Of a stretch of 64,000 nucleotides of DNA, positions 41,622 through 49,580 are shown piece after piece. A program made the translations under genes and the position numbers. The notes beneath the pieces are model-generated. The model saw nothing but the letters and a program-made list of their open reading frames with translations. It was not told the DNA's origin and made no database searches. The stretch is from positions 52,907-116,906 of the forward strand of contig CAYHCE010000005.1 of assembly GCA_964355015.1 (NCBI GenBank). The letters are read 5' to 3'. The DNA comes from CAYHCE01 sp964355015. Its GTDB lineage: Bacteria; Cyanobacteriota; Cyanobacteriia; PCC-6307; Cyanobiaceae. Every line of letters begins with the position of its first letter. Within the stretch, counting starts at the first letter, position 1.

Positions 41622-42683
41622 ATGCCGGATCCCGTCAGCCGACTCGCCTACCGGACCCTGCAGCAGGGCAAGAGCCTGATGGGCCTGGCCCACAAGGAAG
41701 TGAGCACGAGGCTGATGGGACTGCTCGCCCCCGAGGGCACCCCCCGGACGGTGCCGGTGCCCCCGGAGATGCTGACGGCGCTGCGCGCGTCGATGGAGCG
41801 GCTGCTGGACCTCGACTGGCAGGAGGCCGAAAGCGGCCTCTACCCGCCCTCCCTGTTGTTCGACGCTCCCTGGCTCGACTGGGCAGCCCGCTACCCCCTG
41901 GTCTGGCTCGACATGCCCGCCACCTGGAGCCGCCGCAGCCAGCGCAATGTGCGCGATCTTCCCCGGGAGGTGCGACCGGAGGACTACCCCGGCTACTACC
42001 TCCAGAACTTCCATCACCAGACCGACGGATACCTGAGCGACCATTCCGCCGCCCTCTACGACCTGCAGGTCGAGATTGTCTTCAACGGCACCGCCGATCC
42101 GATGCGGCGCCGGCTGCTGGGGCCGCTGCAGCGCGGACTGCGGGCCTTCGCCGATCGTTCCCCCGGCCAGCTGCGGGTTCTGGATGTGGCCACGGGCACA
42201 GGCCGCACCCTCCGGCAGCTGCGGGGCGGCCTGCCCGGCGTCCAGCTTGTGGGCCTCGATCTCTCTGCGGCCTATCTGCGGGAGGCCAACCGCTGCCTCA
42301 GCCAGCTGCCCGGCGAGTTGCCCCAGCTGGTGCAGGGGAACGCCGAGGGGTTGCCCTTCGCCGACGGGACCTTCCAGGCGGTCAGCTGCGTGTTCCTGTT
42401 CCACGAGCTGCCGGCCCAGGCCCGGCAGAACGTGCTGGCCGAGTGCTTCCGCGTGCTGGAGCCCGGCGGAGTGCTGGTGCTGGCCGATTCGGTGCAGCTG
42501 GCCGATTCGCCTCAGTTCACCCCCGCTCTGGAGAACTTCCGCCGGGTCTTCCACGAGCCCTTCTACCGCGATTACATCGGCGATGACATCGACGGCCGCC
42601 TGCGGCAGGCCGGCTTCGCGTCCGTCCAGGCCGAATCCCACTTCATGACCCGGGTCTGGCGGGCCATCAGGCCAGCCGCCTGA
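41622..42683 (+). CDS. SAM-dependent methyltransferase (class I)
   Basis: Methyltransferase of unknown substrate. The 353-residue protein has a roughly 150-residue N-terminal region typical of a cyanobacterial subfamily (YPGYYLQNFHHQTDGYLSDH at its end). The Rossmann SAM-binding domain follows: LRVLDVATGTGRTLRQL (motif I), LVGLDLSAAYLREA (motif II) and AVSCVFLFHELPAQARQNVL (motif IV). LEPGGVLVLADSVQ is the UbiE/Methyltransf_11 pattern. No membrane segment. The start at 41622 (MPDPVSRLAYRTL) is preferred to an upstream frame from 41535 with no conserved content. Confidence 0.85.
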   Translation: MPDPVSRLAYRTLQQGKSLMGLAHKEVSTRLMGLLAPEGTPRTVPVPPEMLTALRASMERLLDLDWQEAESGLYPPSLLFDAPWLDWAARYPLVWLDMPATWSRRSQRNVRDLPREVRPEDYPGYYLQNFHHQTDGYLSDHSAALYDLQVEIVFNGTADPMRRRLLGPLQRGLRAFADRSPGQLRVLDVATGTGRTLRQLRGGLPGVQLVGLDLSAAYLREANRCLSQLPGELPQLVQGNAEGLPFADGTFQAVSCVFLFHELPAQARQNVLAECFRVLEPGGVLVLADSVQLADSPQFTPALENFRRVFHEPFYRDYIGDDIDGRLRQAGFASVQAESHFMTRVWRAIRPAA

Positions 42684-42692
42684 CCCGGCGGG

Positions 42693-43007
42693 CTAGCGGG
42701 TCAGCCACCACCCCAGCAACAGCCCTGCCCCGCCCCAGCGGAGGGCCTTCCAGAGCACCTCCTCCTGCCAGCGCACCGAATGCAGCGGGGCGGGCAGCGG
42801 ATCGAGCAGCCGCTGGCCCAGCTCCAGCTGCTGGCGCAGCCGCCGCCCCATGCTGCTGCGATCGTCGGGGGCCAGCCGTTCGCCCCGTGCCACCACGGCC
42901 AGCAGGGTGGAGAGACTGCGCAGCCAGCCCTCGCGTCCCGGCGCCGTGCGGCAGGGAGAGCGGCGCCGGGAGTGACGCCGGCTGCTGGGTCGCGGGCCTG
43001 GGGACAT
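42693..43007 (-). CDS. Small protein with C-terminal membrane segment, unknown
   Basis: A 104-residue product with a very basic N-terminal 25 residues, a central helical part (LSTLLAVVARGERLAPDDRS; MGRRLRQQLELGQRLLD) and a C-terminal hydrophobic stretch (ALRWGGAGLLLGWWL) that could be a tail anchor. Not recognised. Its ATG lies only nine bases from the divergent ATG of the next gene, too close for two promoters. The real start is therefore likely further in, past the basic leader. Codon bias is normal. Confidence 0.5.
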   Translation of the reverse strand: MSPGPRPSSRRHSRRRSPCRTAPGREGWLRSLSTLLAVVARGERLAPDDRSSMGRRLRQQLELGQRLLDPLPAPLHSVRWQEEVLWKALRWGGAGLLLGWWLTR

Positions 43008-43016
43008 GCCGTCAGG

Positions 43017-43409
43017 ATGGGCTCTGCCGCTGTCCCTCGTCCAGTGCCGGTCATTCCTGGAGCCTCCTTTCCCGTGTCCGGGGGTTCAGCCTCCCAGGCC
43101 GCCCCAGCCGCTGGCCCGGTCGGCCCGTCGCCCCAGCCGGCCTGGCCGGAGGGCAGCCGCCGGCTGGCGGAGGACCTTCAGCGTCTGCTGGCCATCGAAG
43201 GGCGCGACTGGCACGCCTTGAAGGCCCAGAAGCCTCGCCGGGGCGCCGAACAGGTCGCTGCCGCCCTGGTGCATCTGCTGAGCGAGGAGAGCCCGCCTCA
43301 CCGCCGCGGCGGCGACGCCCAGCAACGGGCCATCACCCTGCTGGAGCACGGCCTGGCCTGGTTGAAGGGTGACCTCAGCGACCCGGGTTGTCCCAGTCAC
43401 GGTCACTGA
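43017..43409 (+). CDS. Small conserved cyanobacterial protein (DUF6439-like)
   Basis: About 130 residues. The first 45 are Pro/Ala/Gly-rich low complexity. The conserved part begins at EGSRRLAEDLQRLLAIEGRD and ends QRAITLLEHGLAWLKGDLSD then PGCPSHGH. The terminal GCPSHGH motif, with Cys and two His, is distinctive, and I believe it marks the DUF6439 family of cyanobacteria; the number is from memory. Function unknown. The start may be later than 43017, since the N-terminus is poorly structured and abuts a divergent gene. Confidence 0.65.
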   Translation: MGSAAVPRPVPVIPGASFPVSGGSASQAAPAAGPVGPSPQPAWPEGSRRLAEDLQRLLAIEGRDWHALKAQKPRRGAEQVAAALVHLLSEESPPHRRGGDAQQRAITLLEHGLAWLKGDLSDPGCPSHGH

Positions 43410-43434
43410 GCAGCCTGGTCACTGAGCAGCCTGC

Positions 43435-43860
43435 TCAGGAAGCCGGTCGGCGCCGCTGGGCAGCCAGCTGCAGACGATTGCCTCGGCTGCTCCAGCGCAC
43501 GTCGTCGAAGCAGTGGTGGATCAGGAAGAAACCCCGGCCGCAGCAGGAATCGGGCTGGACGGGCAGGGTGCTGCAGCGCGCGCCGGGCGGAACCCCATCC
43601 CCCTCGTCCTGGATCTGCCAGATGATCCAGCGGGGGGTGAGGATGCGGCGGATGCGCAGACACTTGCGCGGATCACCGCCGTTGCCGTGGCGCACGGCAT
43701 TCACCAGGGCCTCCTGGAGGCCCAGCTGCAGTTCCGCCAGGTTCGCGGCGGCTGAGATCGGCTCCAGCAACAGCTCCACCAGGGGGGCCAGGTGCAGGGT
43801 GGAGGGAGTGATGAAGTCGGCCCATCGGACCCGACTGATCAGACGCCGGGGCATCCACAC
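43435..43860 (-). CDS. Anti-sigma-factor-type ATP-binding protein (HATPase_c_2)
   Basis: Histidine-kinase-like ATPase domain protein of the RsbW/SpoIIAB type, which bind and phosphorylate anti-anti-sigma factors. The 141-residue product has the N-box LQEALVNAVRHGNGGDP (conserved Glu and Asn for Mg-ATP) and the G1 box WQIQDEGDGVPP (Asp contacting adenine). The G2-like CGRGFFLIHHCFDDV follows. No partner STAS protein or sigma factor is adjacent, so its target is unknown. ATGs at 43860 and 43854 are both possible. Confidence 0.8.
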   Translation of the reverse strand: MWMPRRLISRVRWADFITPSTLHLAPLVELLLEPISAAANLAELQLGLQEALVNAVRHGNGGDPRKCLRIRRILTPRWIIWQIQDEGDGVPPGARCSTLPVQPDSCCGRGFFLIHHCFDDVRWSSRGNRLQLAAQRRRPAS

Positions 43861-43901
43861 GACGCAGAGCTCATTTCGACCCTAACCCTGCTCACCCCTG
43901 T

Positions 43902-44630
43902 TCAGGGGGAGGGGGACAAGCGCCGTTGCAGGGCGGGATGGCAGAGCAGTGCATCCATCAGCCGCACGCCACGCAGCTGGTTGACCAGGGGCATGTGGCC
44001 ATCGGGAGCCTCCAGGGACCAGACGAAGGCGGTGGGGTAGCGGGTCCAGACGCCGTCGCGCTTCCAGCCGAGCTTCGGCCAGAGCAGCTCCCAGCGCCCG
44101 TTACAGGCGCGCAGGAGGCGTCCCTGCACCGAAAAACCGAACCGGCCTCGGGAGTAGCAGACCCAGAGGCGGTCGAGACTCTCCAGATCCAGTGCGGCGA
44201 TCGGGGACACCTCGCTGTAATAGACGTAACCTCTCTGAACGGCCCCTGGCCCGGCCAGCTGGCGCAGCTGTTCACTGGTGATCCGGTCGGCCAGCTCGAA
44301 CGACTGCCGGGCCAGGGCGTCCTGCAGGGGAGCGTAATCGAGGCCCTGAGCACTGCCGGCCATCAGCCAGCCGCGCGGATGGCGGCTGCGGAAGGCGGCG
44401 CTGAGCCCGTCCTCCCGGTCAAGCAGGCTCTGGATCAGCAGCCCCGCTGCCCAGTCGTCGCCGGCAGGATCGAAGCGGGCCAGACCGTCAAGCAGAAGCG
44501 GCCGCAGTTCCTCGCTGCGGGCGTCGAACTGCGGCAGGAGGCTGCGCCGCTGGCGCAGGGAGCTGCTCAGGAACCGTTCCAGCAGCTGTTCGGCACTGAC
44601 CGTGGCAGGGGCGGGTGGACCGGAGAGCAT
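43902..44630 (-). CDS. gun4: GUN4-type porphyrin-binding regulator of Mg chelatase
   Basis: Binds protoporphyrin IX and Mg-protoporphyrin and stimulates magnesium chelatase, steering tetrapyrroles into chlorophyll. The 242-residue protein has an N-terminal helical domain (LERFLSSSLRQRRSLLPQFD onward) and the C-terminal GUN4 domain: YAPLQDALARQSFELADRIT, LDLESLDRLWVCYSRGRFGFSVQ and KRDGVWTRYPTAFVWSLEAP. This is the cyanobacterial two-domain form. The ATG at 44630 is clear and the gene diverges from mnmH. With hemA, chlP and pcyA it is the fourth tetrapyrrole gene in the window, though not clustered with them. Confidence 0.9.
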   Translation of the reverse strand: MLSGPPAPATVSAEQLLERFLSSSLRQRRSLLPQFDARSEELRPLLLDGLARFDPAGDDWAAGLLIQSLLDREDGLSAAFRSRHPRGWLMAGSAQGLDYAPLQDALARQSFELADRITSEQLRQLAGPGAVQRGYVYYSEVSPIAALDLESLDRLWVCYSRGRFGFSVQGRLLRACNGRWELLWPKLGWKRDGVWTRYPTAFVWSLEAPDGHMPLVNQLRGVRLMDALLCHPALQRRLSPSP

Positions 44631-44699
44631 GGTGTTCGGCGGGCCAGAGCCGGGCCTGCGTGGCCCCACTATGTCAGGACAGGTTCGTCGGGGGCGTGG

Positions 44700-45842
44700 A
44701 TGGAGACGCGTCTGGAGATCAAAGCCTTCCTGGCCGGCGCCGGACCGGTGCTGGATGTGCGATGCCCGGCGGAGTTCGCCCGGGGGCACATTCCCGCTGC
44801 CCACAACCTGCCCCTGTTCAGCGACGAGGAACGGGCCGCGGTGGGCACCCTCTACAGGACCGACGGACACCAGGCGGCGGTGCGGCTCGGCCTGGCGCTG
44901 GTGGGTCCGAAGCTGAGCGGCCTGGGGGATACCCTCTGCCGCCTGCACGAGGCGGGCGGCGGAGCGCCGCTGCGGATCCATTGCTGGCGCGGCGGTATGC
45001 GCTCCGCCAGCCTGGCCTGGCTGGCCGCAACGCTGGGGCTGCCGGCTGAGCTGCTGGAAGGGGGCTACAAGGCCTACCGCCGCTGGGTGCTGGCCCGCTT
45101 CGAGCGGCCCTGGCCCCTGCGCCTGCTCGGCGGCCGCACCGGAACCGGCAAGACCGATCTGCTGCTGGAGCTGGCCCGGCGGGGGGTGGCCTGCGTCGAT
45201 CTGGAGGGCCTGGCCCACCACCGCGGCAGCAGCTTCGGAGGCCTGGGCCTGCCGCCCCAGCCGAGCACCGAGCACTTCGAGAATCAGCTGGCGGCGGCTC
45301 TGGCCCGCCAGGATGGCGCCGGCGAGATCTGGCTGGAAGCGGAGAGCGCCCAGGTGGGGCGTTGCCGCATTCCCGCCGGGTTGTGGCGCCGGATGCAGGC
45401 CGCTCCGGTGCTGGAGGTGCGGCGCCCGCTCGAGGAGCGCTTGCGGCGCCTGGTGGCTGTTTACGGCCACCAGAACCCGGCTGCCCTGACGGAGGCAACC
45501 CGTCGGATCGGACGGCGGCTGGGCCCGGAACGCACCGCAGCAGCTCTGGCGGCGATCGATCGCAGCGACTGGCATGAGGCCTGTCGCCAGATGCTCGACT
45601 ACTACGACCGCTGCTACGACCACGAACTGGAGCGTCAGCGGCGACGCCGTGGCGAGGCTGAGGGGCCAGGGGCGGCTGCGCTCGACCCGGACACCACCAG
45701 CTCCGCCAGCGTGGACCTGGCCGACTGGGACGAGGCCCGCTCCGCGGACTGGTTGCTGGCGAGTGGCGCGATCGGACCGCTGACCAAGCCCGCCAGCGGG
45801 GCCGCAGACAGGGTCGAGGTCCCGGCCTGGGACCCTGCCTAG
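44700..45842 (+). CDS. mnmH: tRNA 2-selenouridine/geranyl-2-thiouridine synthase
   Basis: Replaces sulfur with selenium (or adds geranyl) at 2-thiouridine in the wobble position of some tRNAs. The 380-residue protein has an N-terminal rhodanese domain with the catalytic cysteine in HCWRGGMRSASLAWL and the motif VLDVRCPAEFARGHIPAAHN. A P-loop domain with GGRTGTGKTDLLLELA follows, as in MnmH. C-terminal conserved YYDRCYDHEL is present. The ATG at 44700 is the best start. No selD gene (selenophosphate synthetase) lies in the window, so the actual chemistry is open. Confidence 0.9.
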   Translation: METRLEIKAFLAGAGPVLDVRCPAEFARGHIPAAHNLPLFSDEERAAVGTLYRTDGHQAAVRLGLALVGPKLSGLGDTLCRLHEAGGGAPLRIHCWRGGMRSASLAWLAATLGLPAELLEGGYKAYRRWVLARFERPWPLRLLGGRTGTGKTDLLLELARRGVACVDLEGLAHHRGSSFGGLGLPPQPSTEHFENQLAAALARQDGAGEIWLEAESAQVGRCRIPAGLWRRMQAAPVLEVRRPLEERLRRLVAVYGHQNPAALTEATRRIGRRLGPERTAAALAAIDRSDWHEACRQMLDYYDRCYDHELERQRRRRGEAEGPGAAALDPDTTSSASVDLADWDEARSADWLLASGAIGPLTKPASGAADRVEVPAWDPA

Positions 45843-45866
45843 GATCGGATTTTCTCCCTGCCTCCG

Positions 45867-46280
45867 ATGACGGCCATTCAATTCTTTCGCGGGGTGGATG
45901 AGCCCGTGGTGCCCGATATCCGCGTCACCCGTTCCCGGGACGGTCGCACCGGTCAGGCCCTGTTCGTGTTCGAGGAGCCAGAGGCGCTGGCGCCCGAGAG
46001 CCTGGGGGACATCACGGGCATGTTCCTGCTCGACGAGGAAGGGGAACTGATCACCCGCGAGGTGAAGGCCCGTTTCGTCAACGGCAGGGCCAGCGCCCTC
46101 GAAGCCACCTATACGTGGAAGACGGAGGCGGATTTCGATCGCTTCATGCGGTTCGCCCAGCGCTATGCCGAAGGCCACGGCCTCGGCTTTGCCGAGAAGG
46201 ATGCCGCCGAGCCGGAGGATGACACCGCTGCTTCCGGTGACGGCGAGCCGACCGAGAACCTGGCCCAGGCGGACGCTTGA
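45867..46280 (+). CDS. psb28: Photosystem II assembly protein Psb28
   Basis: Binds a photosystem II assembly intermediate (the RC47 complex) and protects it during repair. The protein starts MTAIQFFRGVDEPVVPDIRV, which is diagnostic, and continues SRDGRTGQALFVFEEPEAL and GDITGMFLLDEEGELITREV. WKTEADFDRFMRFAQRYAEG closes the conserved core near residue 110. The last 25 residues are an acidic Asp/Glu/Ala tail not usual for the family. Total 137 residues. The next gene begins on its stop codon (TTGA). Confidence 0.95.
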   Translation: MTAIQFFRGVDEPVVPDIRVTRSRDGRTGQALFVFEEPEALAPESLGDITGMFLLDEEGELITREVKARFVNGRASALEATYTWKTEADFDRFMRFAQRYAEGHGLGFAEKDAAEPEDDTAASGDGEPTENLAQADA

Positions 46281-47350
46281 AGTTCGGCCACTGGCTCGGC
46301 CTGGCGGCCCTCGCCGCCGCCACGGCTCTGCTCTGGAGCCTGCGTGGGGTGGTGATTCAGCTGTTCGCAGCCATCGTGCTGGCGATGGCCCTCTGCACGC
46401 TGGTGGGCGCCGTGCGGCAGCGGGTCGGCTGCGGACGCCCCCTGGCCCTGCTGCTCAGCCTGGTGGGCGTGGTGGTGGTGGTGGTGGTGGGAGCCGCCGT
46501 GCTGATTCCCCCCTTCCTGGAGCAGTTCGCCGAGCTGATCACCAAGTTGCCGGCGGCGGCGGAGGTGTTGCTCGGACTGGCCCACCGGCTGATGGCCCAG
46601 GCGAGCCAGACGCTCTACGGCCGTCAGGACGGCACCTTGCCGTGGCTGCAGCAGCTCTGGCCCGGTGACGGGTCGGGCTCGGCGGCTCTGGCCAGCGGGC
46701 TGGGCGGGGGGGCGCTGCGGCTGCTGGGCCTGGCCGGCAACCTCGGCAGCGGCACCCTGCAGCTGCTGTTCGTCGTGGCCGTCAGCGTGATGGTGGCGGT
46801 GCAGCCCACCGCCTACCGCGACGTGGCGCTGCTGCTGGTTCCGTCCTTTTACCGCCGCCGTTTCCGGCGGGTGCTCGATCTGTGCGGATCCGCCCTCAGC
46901 GACTGGATGGTGGGGGTGATGATCAGCTCTCTGTGCGTGGCTCTGCTGGCGGGCATCGGCCTGTCCCTGCTTGGGGTGAAGCTGGTGGTGGCCAACGCCC
47001 TGCTGGCCGGCCTTCTCAACGTGATCCCCAATGTGGGGCCCACCCTGAGCACCATCTTCCCGATGTCGGTGGCACTGCTGGAGGCCCCCTGGAAGGCGGT
47101 GGCGGTGCTGGGTCTCTACATCGTGATCCAGAACCTGGAGAGCTATGTGATCACCCCCTCGGTGATGCACGCCCAGCTGCGCCTGCTGCCCGGTCTCACG
47201 CTCACGGCCCAGTTCCTGTTCACGGTGGTGTTCGGGCCGCTGGGGCTGCTGATGGCCCTGCCGATGGCCGTCTGCCTGCAGGTGTTCGTGCGTGAGGTGA
47301 TCATCCACGACATCCTGGATCCCTGGAAGCTTCGACGGGTTTCGCCATGA
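46277..47350 (+). CDS. AI-2E family membrane permease (first of two)
   Basis: Member of the AI-2E/UPF0118 family of eight-helix membrane proteins; some members act in ion or autoinducer export, but no substrate can be read here. The 357-residue product has hydrophobic segments throughout, such as LALLLSLVGVVVVVVVGAAV, with a soluble stretch around residues 85-150. It ends with the family signature region VVANALLAGLLNVIPNVGP. The start is TTG overlapping the psb28 stop as TTGA. The second homologue follows by ATGA, so the two may form a heteromer. Confidence 0.85.
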   Translation: MKFGHWLGLAALAAATALLWSLRGVVIQLFAAIVLAMALCTLVGAVRQRVGCGRPLALLLSLVGVVVVVVVGAAVLIPPFLEQFAELITKLPAAAEVLLGLAHRLMAQASQTLYGRQDGTLPWLQQLWPGDGSGSAALASGLGGGALRLLGLAGNLGSGTLQLLFVVAVSVMVAVQPTAYRDVALLLVPSFYRRRFRRVLDLCGSALSDWMVGVMISSLCVALLAGIGLSLLGVKLVVANALLAGLLNVIPNVGPTLSTIFPMSVALLEAPWKAVAVLGLYIVIQNLESYVITPSVMHAQLRLLPGLTLTAQFLFTVVFGPLGLLMALPMAVCLQVFVREVIIHDILDPWKLRRVSP

Positions 47351-48348
47351 ACGGCCGCGCCCTGCTGGGTGGGCTCGCGCTGATCGTGCTGGGCCTGCTG
47401 GTCTGGGAACTGCGCTGGGTTCTGCTGGTGCTGTTCGGGGCGGTGGTGCTGGCGGTCGCCCTCGATGTGCCGGTGAGCCTGCTGCGCCGCCGGCTGCCGC
47501 TCAACCGGCCGAGCGCCGTGGGGCTGGTGATCGGGGTCCTGCTGCTGCTGGGCTGGAAGGTGGGGGAGCTGCTGTTGCCCGAGCTGCTCGAGCAGGCCAG
47601 CGAGCTGACCCGGTTGCTGCCCGAGCTGGTTCAGCGTCTGGGGGAACTGGCCGGCGGTTCCCAGGCCTTCCGCAGCTTCGAAGACCGGCTGCTGCAGCTG
47701 GCCACCTGGGACAAGCTCCATCCGCTGGGAAGTCAGTTGCTCGGCGTGGCCGGGGGCGCCGCCAACTCCACGATCCAGCTGCTGCTGATGGTGCTGCTGG
47801 CCGTGTTGCTGGCCCTCGATCCGCGACCGCACCAGCACCTGTTGGTGGCCGCCACGCCGCGGTTCTGGCGCCCCTCGATGCAGACCCTGTTGCACGACGG
47901 CCGAGAGGCCCTGGGGGGCTGGCTGGCGGGGATGACCCTCTCGGCCTTCACCGTGTTCCTGCTCACCTGGGCAGGGCTGGCGATCCTGCACGTGCCGCTG
48001 GCGTTGCTGAGTGGACTGGTCTGCGGGCTGCTCACCTTCGTGCCCACGATCGGCCCCAGCGTGGCCACGCTGCTGCCGCTCGCGGTCGCCTTGCTGATCT
48101 CCCCCGCCAAGGTGCTGCAGGTGCTGATCCTGCGGCTGCTGCTGCAGAACGCCGAAGCCTTCGTGCTGACGCCGTTGCTGCTGAGCCGCACCGTGAACCT
48201 GCTGCCCACGGTGGCGCTGATGGCCCAGCTGAGCCTGGGCGCGTTGCTGGGCCTGCCTGGGGTGCTGCTGGCCCTGCCACTGGTCGTGGTGCTGCAGGTG
48301 GTCTGCCAGCGGGTGCTGGTGGAGCAGGTGATGGACCGCTGGACCTGA
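47347..48348 (+). CDS. AI-2E family membrane permease (second of two)
   Basis: Paralogue of the preceding gene with the same layout: N-terminal helices (RALLGGLALIVLGLLVWELR), a soluble stretch with LPELVQRLGELAGGSQAFRS, then C-terminal helices with LVCGLLTFVPTIGPSVATLL, the counterpart of the NVIPNVGP motif. 333 residues. The ATG overlaps the upstream stop (ATGA), so both proteins should be made in similar amounts. The sequences are clearly diverged, which argues for an old duplication. Convergent with the secDF string; a hairpin lies between. Confidence 0.87.
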   Translation: MNGRALLGGLALIVLGLLVWELRWVLLVLFGAVVLAVALDVPVSLLRRRLPLNRPSAVGLVIGVLLLLGWKVGELLLPELLEQASELTRLLPELVQRLGELAGGSQAFRSFEDRLLQLATWDKLHPLGSQLLGVAGGAANSTIQLLLMVLLAVLLALDPRPHQHLLVAATPRFWRPSMQTLLHDGREALGGWLAGMTLSAFTVFLLTWAGLAILHVPLALLSGLVCGLLTFVPTIGPSVATLLPLAVALLISPAKVLQVLILRLLLQNAEAFVLTPLLLSRTVNLLPTVALMAQLSLGALLGLPGVLLALPLVVVLQVVCQRVLVEQVMDRWT

Positions 48349-48351
48349 GGC

Positions 48352-48378
48352 GCTGCGGCTCAGCGGTAGCGCCGCAGC
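48352..48378. terminator. Hairpin between the AI-2E genes and the secDF string
   Basis: GCTGCGGC (48352-48359) and GCCGCAGC (48371-48378) form a perfect 8-bp stem with an 11-base loop that contains the stop of the small membrane-protein gene. No U-tract. Convergent placement suggests a shared terminator. Confidence 0.4.
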
Positions 48379-48542
48379 AGGCTGGGCGTCAGGATCAGCA
48401 CCACCACGGCGAGGGGATGCAGCAGCAGCGCCGTTCCGAAGGACGACCAGGTGAAGTGATCGGCCAGGATCCTCAGTTCAGTCCACAGATCCGCCACGGC
48501 CAGCAGCAGCAGCAGCAGTGGCGTGAGGGGAATCCCCCTCAT
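48360..48542 (-). CDS. 60-residue membrane protein coupled to secF
   Basis: The product starts MRGIPLTPLLLLLLAVADLW, continues TELRILADHFTWSSFGTALL and ends with a second hydrophobic stretch and a basic tail (LTPSLLRRYR). Two membrane segments with a short loop are expected. Its ATG overlaps the secF stop by ATGA, so it is translated with SecF and may be a small accessory of the Sec membrane complex; that is inference from position. Not recognised as a named family. Codon bias matches the neighbours. Confidence 0.7.
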   Translation of the reverse strand: MRGIPLTPLLLLLLAVADLWTELRILADHFTWSSFGTALLLHPLAVVVLILTPSLLRRYR

Positions 48543-49573
48543 CCCGCACTCCGCACCGCAGCGGCCGGATCGCCGTGGTCGCCCCTGCCGTAGCCGTTGC
48601 CGCTGAGCAGGGGAATCAGGGTGGGGGCCACCCCGATGCTCGACCAGCTGCCCACGGCGATGCCCACGGTGAGCGCCACGGAGAACCAGAACAGGCTGCT
48701 GCCTCCGAAGAAGAGGAGGCCCAGCAGGGGGAGAAGAGTGGTCAGTGAGGTGTAGAGCGAGCGCGTCAGGGTGGCGTCGACGGCTACATCGACCTGGTCG
48801 CTGATGGGCAGGTGGCCGAGGATGATCTTCTGTTCCCGGATCCTGTCGAACACCACCACGGTGTCGGTCACGGAGTATCCAGCCACGGTGATCAGCGAAA
48901 CCGCGAACAGGGAATCCACCTCGATGCCGCGCAGCAGACCCAGCCAGGCGAACAGACCACAGGTGATCAGCACGTCGTGGCCGAGGCAGAGAATGGCCAG
49001 GAAGGCGAAGACGCGGTCGTAGCGGAAGGCGATGTAGGCAGCGATGGCTACGAAGCTCACCAGGAGTGAAAGCAGGCTGCTGCGCAGCAGCTGATCCCCC
49101 AGCGTGGGGCCGATGGTCTCCACCGAGGTACCTCCCGACTGGAACGGACCGAGGCCGGCGGCGAGTTGCTCGATCAGGGCGTTGCCCTGCTCGGCGCTGA
49201 GGCTCGGCAGCCGCAGGTCGATGGAGCGGCCGTTGTCGAGAACCTGGACCGGAGCCCGCTCGAGCAGCGGCGGCGGCTCTCCCTGATGGGCAGGCAAGGT
49301 GATGCTGCCCAGCGCGCGCTCGACCCCGGCCACGGTGATGGGGCTGCAGGTGGTGCCGCAATCCCGTTCCAGCTGGATGCGGGTGCCGCCCGTGAAATCG
49401 AGGCCGGGCCTGAGCGGAGCCCGGATCGCCGGGTTGAGCCAGCACAGGCCGATGCCCACCAGGCTGAGCAGACAGACGACGGCCGATCCCCACCAGGCAA
49501 GGCGGCGGTGGCGGGTGATTCGGAAGAAGCGGATCACGGGAGCCGAAGCCGGGCCGGCGGGAGTGGAGATCAT
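48539..49573 (-). CDS. secF: Protein translocase subunit SecF
   Basis: With SecD, pulls proteins through SecYEG using the proton gradient. The 344-residue protein has an N-terminal helix (LAWWGSAVVCLLSLVGIGLC), a periplasmic region beginning PGLDFTGGTRIQLER, then five membrane segments. Family motifs include IAAYIAFRYDRVFAFLAIL, VDSLFAVSLITVAGYSVTDT, VVVFDRIREQ and LTTLLPLLGLLFFGGSSLFW. The cysteines in ERDCGTTC are unusual within the periplasmic segment. secD lies seven bases upstream; a 60-residue membrane protein is coupled downstream. Confidence 0.95.
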   Translation of the reverse strand: MISTPAGPASAPVIRFFRITRHRRLAWWGSAVVCLLSLVGIGLCWLNPAIRAPLRPGLDFTGGTRIQLERDCGTTCSPITVAGVERALGSITLPAHQGEPPPLLERAPVQVLDNGRSIDLRLPSLSAEQGNALIEQLAAGLGPFQSGGTSVETIGPTLGDQLLRSSLLSLLVSFVAIAAYIAFRYDRVFAFLAILCLGHDVLITCGLFAWLGLLRGIEVDSLFAVSLITVAGYSVTDTVVVFDRIREQKIILGHLPISDQVDVAVDATLTRSLYTSLTTLLPLLGLLFFGGSSLFWFSVALTVGIAVGSWSSIGVAPTLIPLLSGNGYGRGDHGDPAAAVRSAG

Positions 49574-49580
49574 GGTGGGC

